Shown here: positions 51,503-59,312 of the stretch, piece by piece | How positions within the stretch are numbered: position 1 is the stretch's first letter | Layout: each line of letters starts with the position of its first letter | Source of the DNA: Meandrina meandrites | Lineage: Eukaryota; Cnidaria; Anthozoa; Scleractinia; Meandrinidae | NCBI GenBank assembly: GCA_963693305.1 | Contig: OY855912.1 | Span: forward strand, 2,120,001 to 2,184,000 | DNA length: 64,000 nucleotides | Reading direction: 5' to 3' | Notes under the pieces: model-generated | Told to the model about the DNA's origin: nothing | Database searches by the model: none | Seen by the model: only the letters and a program-made list of their open reading frames with translations | Program-made: the position numbers and the translations under genes

Positions 51503-54500
51503 ATGGACGAAATAGACTTCGAATCTCTTAAAAATGTAGACCTCGAATCTCTCGAACAAGAACTTGCGAGAATAGACCCGGAAGTGTTGCGCTATTTATC
51601 GCAATTACTTCCACAAAACGTCCCTGCTGTTAAAAAGATAATAAGGAATGCGTTGGAAGAACCAATCCCAGAAGAAACAAAGAAGCGATTAAAACCGCCT
51701 TTGCAACCAAAACCTTACCAACCAATAGCACCTCCAAGAAAAAGGAACAGAAGACAAAAAATAATTAGACAGTTTAAACTTCTGAGGGAGTTTGATCCCA
51801 TCCACCCGCAAAACATAAGAAATGTGGCAGACTACCTGAATGAGGTTGAGGATAAGTACAAGGACGAAACAACTGAGGGTGAAGAGAAGATAAAAGGTAG
51901 GCGTTATATTCGGTGGCGCTTCAAAAAGAATCTGGAAAGAGACCAAACAGCAAAATTCATGGAAAAAATAAGAAAGGACGTAAGAACATCATTTTACATA
52001 AGGTACGTTTTTGCATTTAATTTGCGCAACATTGAAGACGGAACCTTTCTTACCTTCTACCAAAATGAAAAAGGCTCCCGATGGATAGACAAGCTAAAAG
52101 ACGCGGAAAAATGGCTGAGGGAAAGGGAGTCTGAACGTCTGGAAGTAGAAAGAATTGAAAGACCAAACACAAAATGGGTCTTCGACCACTACTATGCTGT
52201 TGATGTAAAAGTTGTGCTCGACCGGCAACCTCTGATAGGGACAGGCCCATTACCTGACTGGCTGCGCAACCTTGCACGCGGGAATCATGGAATGGTGACA
52301 CTGGACACCTATAGAGATAACATGTGTCTATGGCGTTGTATCGCTGTGCACAGAGGAGCTAGGCCAGATCGAAGCACAAAAGTAGCACAAGGTCTGGTCA
52401 AGAGTTTCTTCAAGCTCAGGGATACGCCGACGAACTGTGTAAAAACCTCACTTGATGAATTGGAAAAGGTAGAAATGCATCTGAATAAGGGTACTGCTTT
52501 CTCAGATTGGCTTGGAATCAGAGTTTATATACCAGAGCGTGTAGATGATAAAGAAGTTGTATGGCACCTCACAAGAAATCCTGTGGCTCAGTTTAAAAAG
52601 GTTATGTCAATCGGTATTTTTGGAGAGCATTCATTTTTGATAAAAGACATTACAAAGTTGGCGAAAATTTATGCATGTATTCATTGCCACGCAAGATTCA
52701 CAAAATCTTGCCATCTTCAACGTCATGCAGATAGATGTGCCCAAGGAAAAACTGTAATAGATTGCCCAGGAGAAAAGGTCGAAGCACCAGCGACAGCTTA
52801 TGAGAAAGCATTTTATCCAAAACATCAAGCCTCAAAAGAATCAATTCAGTGGCTTGAGTATGTAGCAACGCATTGGAAAATCCCCATTCACCATGCAATG
52901 TCCGGGCATGGAGGAGAACGTTGGATAGAGAAAAGACCAGTCGATGGCTACAACCATGAGAAAAAGCTGGTGTTTCAATACCACGGCTGCTACTGGCACG
53001 GTTGTCCAAAATGTTACCACGATCGTGACAAAATAATTGAACGCGGCGACAGAACGCGCGAAGATCTTTTCCAAGCAACAAATAGGAGAACAGCTTATCT
53101 CAGAAAGGCAGGTTACAGAGTGATTGAGTGTTGGGCTTGTGAAGTCGGAGAAAAATATGTCGAACAACTGCCAGAAGCAAAAACAAAAAGTTATCCACAC
53201 GTGATCTTGTACGATTTTGAGGCGTACGGAGACAAAAATCAGCGAAAGGAGCCGACGGCAACACTCACAATCGAGAACGCACACGTTCCAATCTCAGTGA
53301 GTATCGGTGACACTCTTGAAAGAAAGCCAACCCATATCTGTGAAAAAGATCCCGCAGAGCTGGTCCGTAAGTTTATGGAAGAGCTGGAGAGCCGCGGAAA
53401 AAACATAAGGAAACAAGTAAGAGATGAATTTATGCCGGCAGACGTAAACCTGCTACCAAAAGACCAGAGGAAAAAGATAGAAGAATGGTGTGATCAGGTC
53501 CCAGTACTGGGATTCAACTCTGGGACTTACGATCTGAATCTGATCAAAAACTACTTCGCAGAGCGCCTTGCGGACACAACCAACAAAGTCAGAGTAGCAA
53601 AGCACGGAAACAAAATCATGTTCTTGCTAACTTCAGGTTTCCGTTTCCTTGATATAATCAACTACTTGGGCCCAGGAACCAGCTACGAGAAATGGGTAAA
53701 GGCATACGACTGCAAGAAAACGAAATCATGGTTCCCATACGAGTGGTTTGACAGACCAGAAAAGCTGGATTACCCAGGATTACCGGATTACCCGGATTGG
53801 TATTCAAAGTTGAAAGGAGACTTTGTACTGAAACTGTCAGAATGGAAAGCCAGCAAAAAGACGTTTCGAGAAGAGGGAATGAAAACCATCAAAGACTGGG
53901 TGCGTTACTACAATAATCTCGATGTGGCACCCGGACTTGAGGCACTACAAAAAATGAAAAACTTCTACACTGAGAAGGGAATCGATATAATGAAAGACGC
54001 AGTCAGCATCCCAGGTGTGAGCTTACACTACCTTCTAAGGGGAGCTATTGAACGCAACGCGGATCTTTACAGCCCAAGCAAAGAAGCATATGATATGTTG
54101 AAAGCAGCAGTTGTTGGAGGGCCGAGCCTCGTTTTCACAAGATACCACGAAGTCGGAAAAACAAGAATAAGGTCGCATCAAATAGCAGAACCAAAACTTT
54201 GCAAAAACATCCTCGGATACGATGCCAACGCCCTGTATCTCTCAACCATGCTAAGAGAAATGCCTTGCGGAAAGGAAAAGGTCGTTCACTACACAGGCGA
54301 GTACCAAACAGATGGGGCTCCAGTACTAACGCACAGACTCAAAGAAGGAAGCTGGTTCGGATATGCAGAAATAGATATTGAGATTCCAAATCACTTACAC
54401 CAAAAGTTCGAGGAAATGTGTCCGTTCTTTTACAACAAAGCGGTGCCAGCCAAAGCTGTCCCCGAGCATATGCTGAAATACTTGCGTGATACAGGAAGAA

Positions 54501-55474
54501 AACGAGGAGAAGATAAGAAACTCATGGGAACGTTGTCAGCACAGAGGATACTTGTGTACGCCCCTCTACTACTCTGGTATGTGAATCACGGTGCAGTTAT
54601 CAAAAGGGTTTATCGTACAATTGACTACCAACCGGCAAAGATCTTTCCCTGGTTCGTGGAACAAGTCACGGAGGCTCGCCGGACAGGAGATGTGGAAAAA
54701 AGCAAAGCACTGCTGGCTGAGGTATTCAAACTGTTGGGAAACAGTGGGTACGGAAAGCTCATCGAAGCCTTGGAGCGGCAAACAAACGTCATTTACACCA
54801 AAGATGAGAAGGTAGTCGACAGAGCCTTGCGAAGCGCGTATTTCTCAGATCTTGATGAGATTGGGGAGGCGTATGAGTTGGAAAGTCGGAAGCCACGGAT
54901 CACAATAAGAAGACCGTTTCAGATAGGAATCGCTGTCTATCAGCTGGCAAAGTTAAGGATGCTGGAATTCTATTACGACTTCCTTGACAGATATTTTGAC
55001 AGAAAAGATTTCGAGCTGATACAGATGGACACAGACCGTAACTACTTGGCCATCTCCGGTAAGAAACTCGAGGACATTGTGCGACCAGAGCTGAAAGAAG
55101 AATTCGAGGCACAAAAAAAGAATTGGCTGGCATGGGACAAGTGGAGCGGTCGAACACCTGGTCTGTTTAAGATGGAGTGTGAGGGGGACCGGATGATTGC
55201 GCTCTGCTCAAAATGCTACTATATAGACGACCGGGGTGAAAAAAAGAAGTTCAGTACAAAGGGAATGTCGAGGAAGCAAAACAATATAAACTGGCAGCGT
55301 TTCAAGACAGCGTTAGAAGGAAGCAAGGATATGGCAACAAACAGAGGGTTTCGGATGCGGGATGGAAATATAGTAACTTACGAGCAGGAGAAGCTGGGGT
55401 TAAGTGCTTATTATGACAAACGCTGGGTACTACCCGACGGGATACACACCGAACCAATCGAATATCACATTTAA
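51503..55474 (+). CDS. Protein-primed-type family B DNA polymerase (Polinton PolB)
   Basis: An intact 1,323-aa frame. The exonuclease domain shows ExoI YDFEAYGD (570-577), ExoII FNSGTYDLN (671-679) and ExoIII YNNLD (803-807). The palm shows motif A YDANALYLS (906-914), motif B KLLGNSGYGK (1076-1085) and motif C MDTDRN (1175-1180). Motif C has DTDR where DTDS is usual. The roughly 560-residue N-terminal extension has a C2HC zinc finger (C392, C395, H408, C412) and a Vsr/restriction-endonuclease-like patch (FQYHGCYWHGCPKCY, about 491-505, followed by RKAGYRVIECWACE), which recurs in large polymerases of this type. It replicates the element, presumably with a terminal protein as primer. It is convergent with the integrase, with a hairpin between. 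The lack of lesions over 4 kb suggests a young insertion. Confidence 0.95.
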   Translation: MDEIDFESLKNVDLESLEQELARIDPEVLRYLSQLLPQNVPAVKKIIRNALEEPIPEETKKRLKPPLQPKPYQPIAPPRKRNRRQKIIRQFKLLREFDPIHPQNIRNVADYLNEVEDKYKDETTEGEEKIKGRRYIRWRFKKNLERDQTAKFMEKIRKDVRTSFYIRYVFAFNLRNIEDGTFLTFYQNEKGSRWIDKLKDAEKWLRERESERLEVERIERPNTKWVFDHYYAVDVKVVLDRQPLIGTGPLPDWLRNLARGNHGMVTLDTYRDNMCLWRCIAVHRGARPDRSTKVAQGLVKSFFKLRDTPTNCVKTSLDELEKVEMHLNKGTAFSDWLGIRVYIPERVDDKEVVWHLTRNPVAQFKKVMSIGIFGEHSFLIKDITKLAKIYACIHCHARFTKSCHLQRHADRCAQGKTVIDCPGEKVEAPATAYEKAFYPKHQASKESIQWLEYVATHWKIPIHHAMSGHGGERWIEKRPVDGYNHEKKLVFQYHGCYWHGCPKCYHDRDKIIERGDRTREDLFQATNRRTAYLRKAGYRVIECWACEVGEKYVEQLPEAKTKSYPHVILYDFEAYGDKNQRKEPTATLTIENAHVPISVSIGDTLERKPTHICEKDPAELVRKFMEELESRGKNIRKQVRDEFMPADVNLLPKDQRKKIEEWCDQVPVLGFNSGTYDLNLIKNYFAERLADTTNKVRVAKHGNKIMFLLTSGFRFLDIINYLGPGTSYEKWVKAYDCKKTKSWFPYEWFDRPEKLDYPGLPDYPDWYSKLKGDFVLKLSEWKASKKTFREEGMKTIKDWVRYYNNLDVAPGLEALQKMKNFYTEKGIDIMKDAVSIPGVSLHYLLRGAIERNADLYSPSKEAYDMLKAAVVGGPSLVFTRYHEVGKTRIRSHQIAEPKLCKNILGYDANALYLSTMLREMPCGKEKVVHYTGEYQTDGAPVLTHRLKEGSWFGYAEIDIEIPNHLHQKFEEMCPFFYNKAVPAKAVPEHMLKYLRDTGRKRGEDKKLMGTLSAQRILVYAPLLLWYVNHGAVIKRVYRTIDYQPAKIFPWFVEQVTEARRTGDVEKSKALLAEVFKLLGNSGYGKLIEALERQTNVIYTKDEKVVDRALRSAYFSDLDEIGEAYELESRKPRITIRRPFQIGIAVYQLAKLRMLEFYYDFLDRYFDRKDFELIQMDTDRNYLAISGKKLEDIVRPELKEEFEAQKKNWLAWDKWSGRTPGLFKMECEGDRMIALCSKCYYIDDRGEKKKFSTKGMSRKQNNINWQRFKTALEGSKDMATNRGFRMRDGNIVTYEQEKLGLSAYYDKRWVLPDGIHTEPIEYHI

Positions 55475-55505
55475 GTGGGTAGCAACTCAGTTGCTGATAC
55501 CCCAC
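55475..55505. terminator. 31-bp hairpin between PolB and integrase
   Basis: GTGGGTAGCAACT pairs with AGTTGC-TGATACCCAC-type sequence, giving a strong stem directly after the PolB stop (55472-55474) and 6 bases from the integrase stop on the other strand. A near-identical copy lies at 58689-58720. Confidence 0.7.
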
Positions 55506-55511
55506 ACCCCC

Positions 55512-56521
55512 CTAGGTAACTTTAGCTGGAGGAAGAGTAGTGTTGGGAGGCACAACAAGTAGTTCTTCACGCACGAAGCCGCGCTTGGGCCCGTCATGCA
55601 AATAGTAGAGAACAGGCTGTTTCGGTTTGGTAAAAGATCGTTTAATGTTGTAAACTTTCAAAGACCAGATTGGATCAGTGGCTCTTTTCACACCACCTTC
55701 AAGCTCGCCAGGTTGGTACAAATACCTAACATTCACAATAGAGGGGAGCTTTTTTTCGCTTTCTCCAACAGGCCTCAAATATTTTGTTGACGGTATGGAA
55801 GTCACATTTTTTCTTTGATAGCAACTACAGGTTTCTTGTCGATAAGTCTTGTTACTTCATTGTTAAGAGCGGCTACAACTTCAGGAAGTCTTTTTACCCA
55901 CGCCGTGGACCGCTGGCCCTCAGGTTTTCGCATTTCAACTGCGTACTGGTGCCCAAACAAGCGCTCAGCCAGGGCGCGGTTAAAACGTTCAACAATGGCC
56001 TGATCACGGTGAATGTCAACTCGCCCACGCCTAATATATGTTTTGTGATTTTCCATTTCTTTTGTAACAGCGCCCATGAATTCGCGCCCGGGGTCAACCT
56101 GCAGCAGTTCAGGCCATTTCAGAGGTGAGCGTTTGTAAATTCTCTTAAAAGCAAGGGCAACTTCGTCAGAGTTTTTAGAGGTTAAGGGTTCAGCTTCTTT
56201 GAATCGGCTGGCAACATCAACAACGGTGAGTGCGTATTTAAAAACTTTGCGCCCGCGTGGTAGTTTGTCATGTGGCAAAAAAAGAAGATCCGCCTGATGC
56301 ACTTTGTTTGGTGTAGGAACGTCGAATTTCGGCCGAGGAATGCGCTTCGGTGCTGGGAGGAATATCTGCCAGAGTGCTTGCTTGAACAGCCACTTTTTTG
56401 CGGTTTCTTCTGGTATTATCAACTTTGTTGATGATGCAGCTTCGGCTAATTTTTGTATCGCGGCAAAACCTTTCCAGTAGCCCCCAGGGCTATAGTATAT
56501 CTTTGCGAGTTTGGCATCCAT
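55512..56521 (-). pseudogene. Retroviral-type (RVE) integrase, one frameshift
   Basis: From ATG 56521 (MDAKLAKIYYS) the first frame holds the catalytic core: D78 (HQADLLFLP), D143 (QVDPGREF) and E178 (AIVERFNRALAERLF), the D,D,E triad of retrovirus-type integrases that insert the element's DNA. That frame stops at 55802. The next frame, 55805-55512, carries the expected C-terminal SH3/chromo-like domain (VRYLYQPGELEGG, GPKRGFVREELLVVPP). The switch sits at a run of six A residues (55807-55812 region), so a one-base deletion or assembly error is the simplest reading. Upstream codons to 56638 are open but overlap the previous gene's tail and hairpin, so 56521 is preferred. Parts sum to about 337 residues, normal for the family. 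Confidence 0.85.
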
Positions 56522-56550
56522 AAGTAAGGAATTAAAAAAGTTTAAAATCA

Positions 56551-56567
56551 TGGGGTGTGAAACCCCA
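56551..56567. terminator. Small TGGGGT...ACCCCA hairpin
   Basis: TGGGGT and ACCCCA are separated by 5 bases, just after the stop at 56571-56573 of the extended minus-strand frame described at 56571-56993 and before the integrase start. It shares the GGGGTGTG lead with the hairpin at 58689. Confidence 0.55.
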
Positions 56568-56570
56568 CCA

Positions 56571-56993
56571 CTAAAGGAAACGAAAGGCAGCGTAGCCCAG
56601 AGCAAGAGCCCCAGCGCCCACGAACATGAGTTCACCATTTTTTTGCTGCTAGCTTGGTTGATAGAAATCTGAGAACTTGGGTTCTTTGGGGGGTATCATT
56701 TGTTTGTCAGGGTGCGCTTTGTTATACAGTTTGAAGGCGTAGTCAGTGTTGGTAAAGTTCTGCTTGGCCTGCTCTTTTATTTGCGTATTAGTCGCAATCC
56801 AGTCTAGAAGTTTGGTGCGGTCACGGGAGTATTTGGCGTAAGCCGCTTGATATGCCTCGAGAGCTTTGTCATGTCGTACTTTTTCATCAAGTGCAGCGTC
56901 ACCTCCGCCAAGTGCCTTTGCAAGATAATTGCCGCCAATAAAAGCAGCAGCATTCAATATAGCCCCACCAGCCATAATCGCGATACTTGCCAT
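56571..56993 (-). CDS. Small two-anchor membrane protein; in-frame TAG before the second anchor
   Basis: From ATG 56993, 114 codons run to a TAG at 56651-56649. The N-terminus is a Gly/Ala-rich hydrophobic segment (IAIMAGGAILNAAAFIGGNYL), followed by a charged helical middle. The same frame then stays open for 25 more codons with a hydrophobic stretch (FVGAGALALGYAAFRF) up to a TAG at 56573-56571, right next to a hairpin. So the original protein was probably about 140 aa with a membrane segment at each end, cut short by one nonsense change; or the 114-aa form is functional. No known family; likely virion or membrane component by context. Confidence 0.6.
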
Positions 56994-57033
56994 TGTGTTA
57001 TATAACAGAGCAGAGTTTTTTCAAATAATTAAT

Positions 57034-57255
57034 TTACATGCTGGTGGGAAGGATTTTTTGGTCCTCGAGGTACTGTTTGAGCGCAATGCTACCTGCCATG
57101 ACGGCGGTGAACTTCACATAGTTCATAGCACTGCTGCTTGGGTCAGAAGTAAAATTCTCTTTCACAACCTTTTTTGCGACCCAACCTATGCCGGCGACTA
57201 AACTAGTGAGCGTAGCCGCATCCGTGATTGTTTTAACAAGCTTGTTGTCTGACAT
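57034..57255 (-). CDS. 73-aa hypothetical protein, hydrophobic segments
   Basis: Reads MSDNKLVKTITDAA with a weakly hydrophobic helix around residues 15-30 (LTSLVAGIGWVAKKVV) and another around 44-58 (YVKFTAVMAGSIALKQYL). It lies 40 bases upstream of the start at 56993 and is on the same strand as its neighbours. No family recognised; probably a small membrane-associated virion protein. Confidence 0.65.
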   Translation of the reverse strand: MSDNKLVKTITDAATLTSLVAGIGWVAKKVVKENFTSDPSSSAMNYVKFTAVMAGSIALKQYLEDQKILPTSM

Positions 57256-57302
57256 TATTTTGTAAGTATAGAAATGGAAACATACAAAAGTTTAAATCAA
57301 AA

Positions 57303-57464
57303 TTAATTATTTGTCTCTTCTTCCGCGTCCGGGTTATACAATGTAGCATTCAAAAGATCACGGACCGTATGAAAAACCTTCACGTTAAAGTCGTACCACA
57401 TCAGTCCGATTCCAAAAATGGCCGCGGTTGAGATAAGAACTTGGGGAACATCAACTTTCTTCAT
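57303..57464 (-). CDS. 53-aa hypothetical protein with one membrane helix
   Basis: An ORF of 53 codons from ATG 57464 to TAA 57303. It has a single hydrophobic helix at about 9-24 (VLISTAAIFGIGLMWY) and an acidic end (DAEEETNN). It fits exactly in the gap between the 73-aa and 164-aa genes with short AT-rich spacers. No family known; the tight fit is the main support. Confidence 0.6.
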   Translation of the reverse strand: MKKVDVPQVLISTAAIFGIGLMWYDFNVKVFHTVRDLLNATLYNPDAEEETNN

Positions 57465-57502
57465 GATATATGATACAGGTAATAATATTAATTCGTAAAT
57501 AT

Positions 57503-57997
57503 TTAATCCAAATGTTTTACACCTCTGGGCTGTGTCACGCGAGCAGGCTGTGGATCAGGTGTCTTTTTGCGAACAGGTTGTGGCTCAGGTGTCTTGTTGC
57601 TAAATGCGGCCTTGAGCTCTTCACGTTTGTAATAAATCCCGATTAGTGAAACGATTAAACTTCCAACAGCAATCCATTGAGTGGTGCTGAGAATGCTATT
57701 TTTTTCTTCTGTACTCTTTGGGGTTTCGTCAGCAATAGGTGGGTCTGGCTCAGAAACCGGGGCAGCGGCCTTTGTCTTGTTGTTTGCGATTATAATAGCA
57801 GCCTCAGCTGCTGCTTTTTTCTGTTGTTCACGGGCTAGCCGCGTTCTTTCAGCAACCAATTTGCCTGCAGCCACACGCTTGGGATTTTTTGCACTCTGCG
57901 GGGCTGTAGTTGGAGTTGGAGTTGTTGCTTGCTGTGTGATATCGACCTGAGGGGTCTCACCCTGTGAATTTGCAATCTCGGATTGTTCGGTTGACAT
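57503..57997 (-). CDS. 164-aa Ala/Pro/Thr-rich protein with one membrane helix
   Basis: Residues 1-100 are polar and low in complexity (Q, T, P, A, with a basic Ala-rich helix around 40-70). Residues about 106-124 form one membrane helix (WIAVGSLIVSLIGIYY). The tail is basic with a repeated KTPDPQP-type unit (TPEPQPVRKK, TPDPQPARV). It is likely a bitopic virion or membrane protein; the basic repeat could bind DNA or capsid. No family recognised. Confidence 0.65.
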   Translation of the reverse strand: MSTEQSEIANSQGETPQVDITQQATTPTPTTAPQSAKNPKRVAAGKLVAERTRLAREQQKKAAAEAAIIIANNKTKAAAPVSEPDPPIADETPKSTEEKNSILSTTQWIAVGSLIVSLIGIYYKREELKAAFSNKTPEPQPVRKKTPDPQPARVTQPRGVKHLD

Positions 57998-58044
57998 TTT
58001 GAAACAAAGCTTATATGTTAAGCAGATAAAATAATACTTAGAAA

Positions 58045-58641
58045 TTACTCAGAATTTGTCTGCAAATGTTCAGTAGTTGGTGAGGTATGCTCAGGAATTT
58101 CTTCTAATTTTGCTTTGTCATTTTTCTCCAAATGCGAATTAAAATCAATGTGCTTCGCCGTTATCAAAGCAGCAGAAATAGGAGCAAGAAATTTTCCATA
58201 TTTCAAAGAGAGACTGCCAACAAAATCTGTCATTTCTTTGTTAATAATGAAGTCTTCTTTTAGTTCTTTTTTCATTGCATCAACGTCATCTATTTCAATA
58301 ACCATTTGCAGGCCTCTTGTCAGAAGCGTAAGCAGGCTGTCAACCATGCTTTCGGTTGTCTTGCTGCCAACGAAGGTTTCATATCTCTTGTAGTACTTTT
58401 CAACTTCTTTATCGGTCAAGCGTTTCAACTGCTCATGTGTTAACTGCACGCCGATGGCCTCTTTGGATTTGCCTGTTGATACAAGCACGGCCAGCTGCTC
58501 ACGAAGGGCAGGAATGTTAGGTCCGGGGACGAAGTCTGGCACAATGCTACTACCAGCTGGGCTGCTTGACGGCTCAGCTTCAAGTAAGTTTATAACATCT
58601 GCGAACTCTTGTTCAGCCATCATCAACTTGTTGATAATCAA
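58045..58641 (-). CDS. 198-aa helical hypothetical protein
   Basis: A soluble, mostly helical, acidic protein with no membrane segment. The open frame begins at 58641, but the Met at 58620 (MAEQEFADVINLL) is a likely true start because the leading codons lie in an AT-rich leader that looks like promoter. It lies between the ATPase and the membrane protein genes. Not recognised; a scaffold or internal virion protein would fit the position, by inference only. Confidence 0.65.
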   Translation of the reverse strand: MIINKLMMAEQEFADVINLLEAEPSSSPAGSSIVPDFVPGPNIPALREQLAVLVSTGKSKEAIGVQLTHEQLKRLTDKEVEKYYKRYETFVGSKTTESMVDSLLTLLTRGLQMVIEIDDVDAMKKELKEDFIINKEMTDFVGSLSLKYGKFLAPISAALITAKHIDFNSHLEKNDKAKLEEIPEHTSPTTEHLQTNSE

Positions 58642-58688
58642 CTATATACAACAACTTTTATTTTTTTAATTCATTAATTTTATGGGGT
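58642..58688 (-). promoter_or_regulatory. AT-rich promoter of the 198-aa gene
   Basis: Sequence between the ATPase-end hairpin and the next minus-strand gene is almost pure A/T (read on minus: TTAAAAAAATAAAAG, then TATATAG), fitting a TATA-type promoter. Confidence 0.35.
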
Positions 58689-58720
58689 GTGGGGTAGCAA
58701 CTCAGTTGCTGATACCCCAC
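58689..58720. terminator. 32-bp hairpin at the ATPase 3' end
   Basis: GTGGGGTAGCAACT pairs with AGTTGCTGATACCCCAC, and the ATPase TGA (58704-58702) lies in the middle of it. It matches the hairpin at 55475-55505 except for one extra G. Probably an mRNA 3' end signal. Confidence 0.7.
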
Positions 58721-59307
58721 TGAATACCGTAGGGGTAGCGAAGCGAGAACACGAGATAAGAGAACTTCCGCTCTTTCAGCTTTGAAATCAGAGATTTGTA
58801 CTCATCGTGGGAGAGTTCGCCGGCGTAATCTTCAAAGATCGCCTTCGTGGTTTTGGCAGAGGGAGTGTAAAATAGAACGATAGCCGCCACGTTCTCCCGG
58901 AAGGAAGGTGTGATGCTGGTTATCTTCTGGGTCAGCACCCAAACGCTGATTCCGATATGTCGAGCGGAAAAGCCAAGATTAACCAGCTGGCCTGTGCGCC
59001 CTTTAACATCTTTGGAGGCTGCGCAGTCATCGAGGATTATTAGCGTGTTGGTGCCCTCAAACAGCCAGCTCACGACCTTCAAACAACTTTCCACCTCGTG
59101 CTGCTTGCTTATTATCACAAACATTCTTGGATCATTTTCACCAATTCGGAGGTAGGTCTTGTTGTGCGCGAATGTTGGGCAGATAAGCACAATGTAGTCG
59201 AACTTGCCGCGGAAAGGGCCGTAGATCTGATCCACCACATACCTCGATTTGCCTGAATTTGTCGGCCCCACAATCAGAGCGTTGAAGGGTATCTTGCTCG
59301 GATCCAT
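58702..59307 (-). CDS. Packaging ATPase (A32/FtsK-HerA type)
   Basis: A 201-aa P-loop protein. Walker A is GPTNSGKS at 14-21 and Walker B is LIILDD at 89-94, followed by a sensor-like VLTQK (about 121-125). The small size and the pattern of PFNALIVGPTNSGKS near the N-terminus fit the Polinton/poxvirus A32-like genome packaging ATPases that pump DNA into capsids. Its start is 5 bases from the stop of the capsid gene, so the two are probably co-transcribed. No lesion seen. Confidence 0.9.
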   Translation of the reverse strand: MDPSKIPFNALIVGPTNSGKSRYVVDQIYGPFRGKFDYIVLICPTFAHNKTYLRIGENDPRMFVIISKQHEVESCLKVVSWLFEGTNTLIILDDCAASKDVKGRTGQLVNLGFSARHIGISVWVLTQKITSITPSFRENVAAIVLFYTPSAKTTKAIFEDYAGELSHDEYKSLISKLKERKFSYLVFSLRYPYGIQWGISN

Positions 59308-59312
59308 TTCTA

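Noticed and set aside
52050..53284. Antisense ORFs of 80-147 codons in PolB
   Set aside because: They are shadows of the intact PolB frame, which carries all catalytic motifs.
55795..55815. Programmed -1 ribosomal frameshift in the integrase
   Set aside because: The site is not a canonical X XXY YYZ heptamer in the zero frame and no convincing downstream pseudoknot is seen; a lost A is simpler.
56522..56638. Signal-peptide-like N-terminal extension of the integrase (from ATG 56638)
   Set aside because: The segment overlaps the tail and hairpin of the previous gene in another frame; the Met at 56521 gives the usual integrase start.
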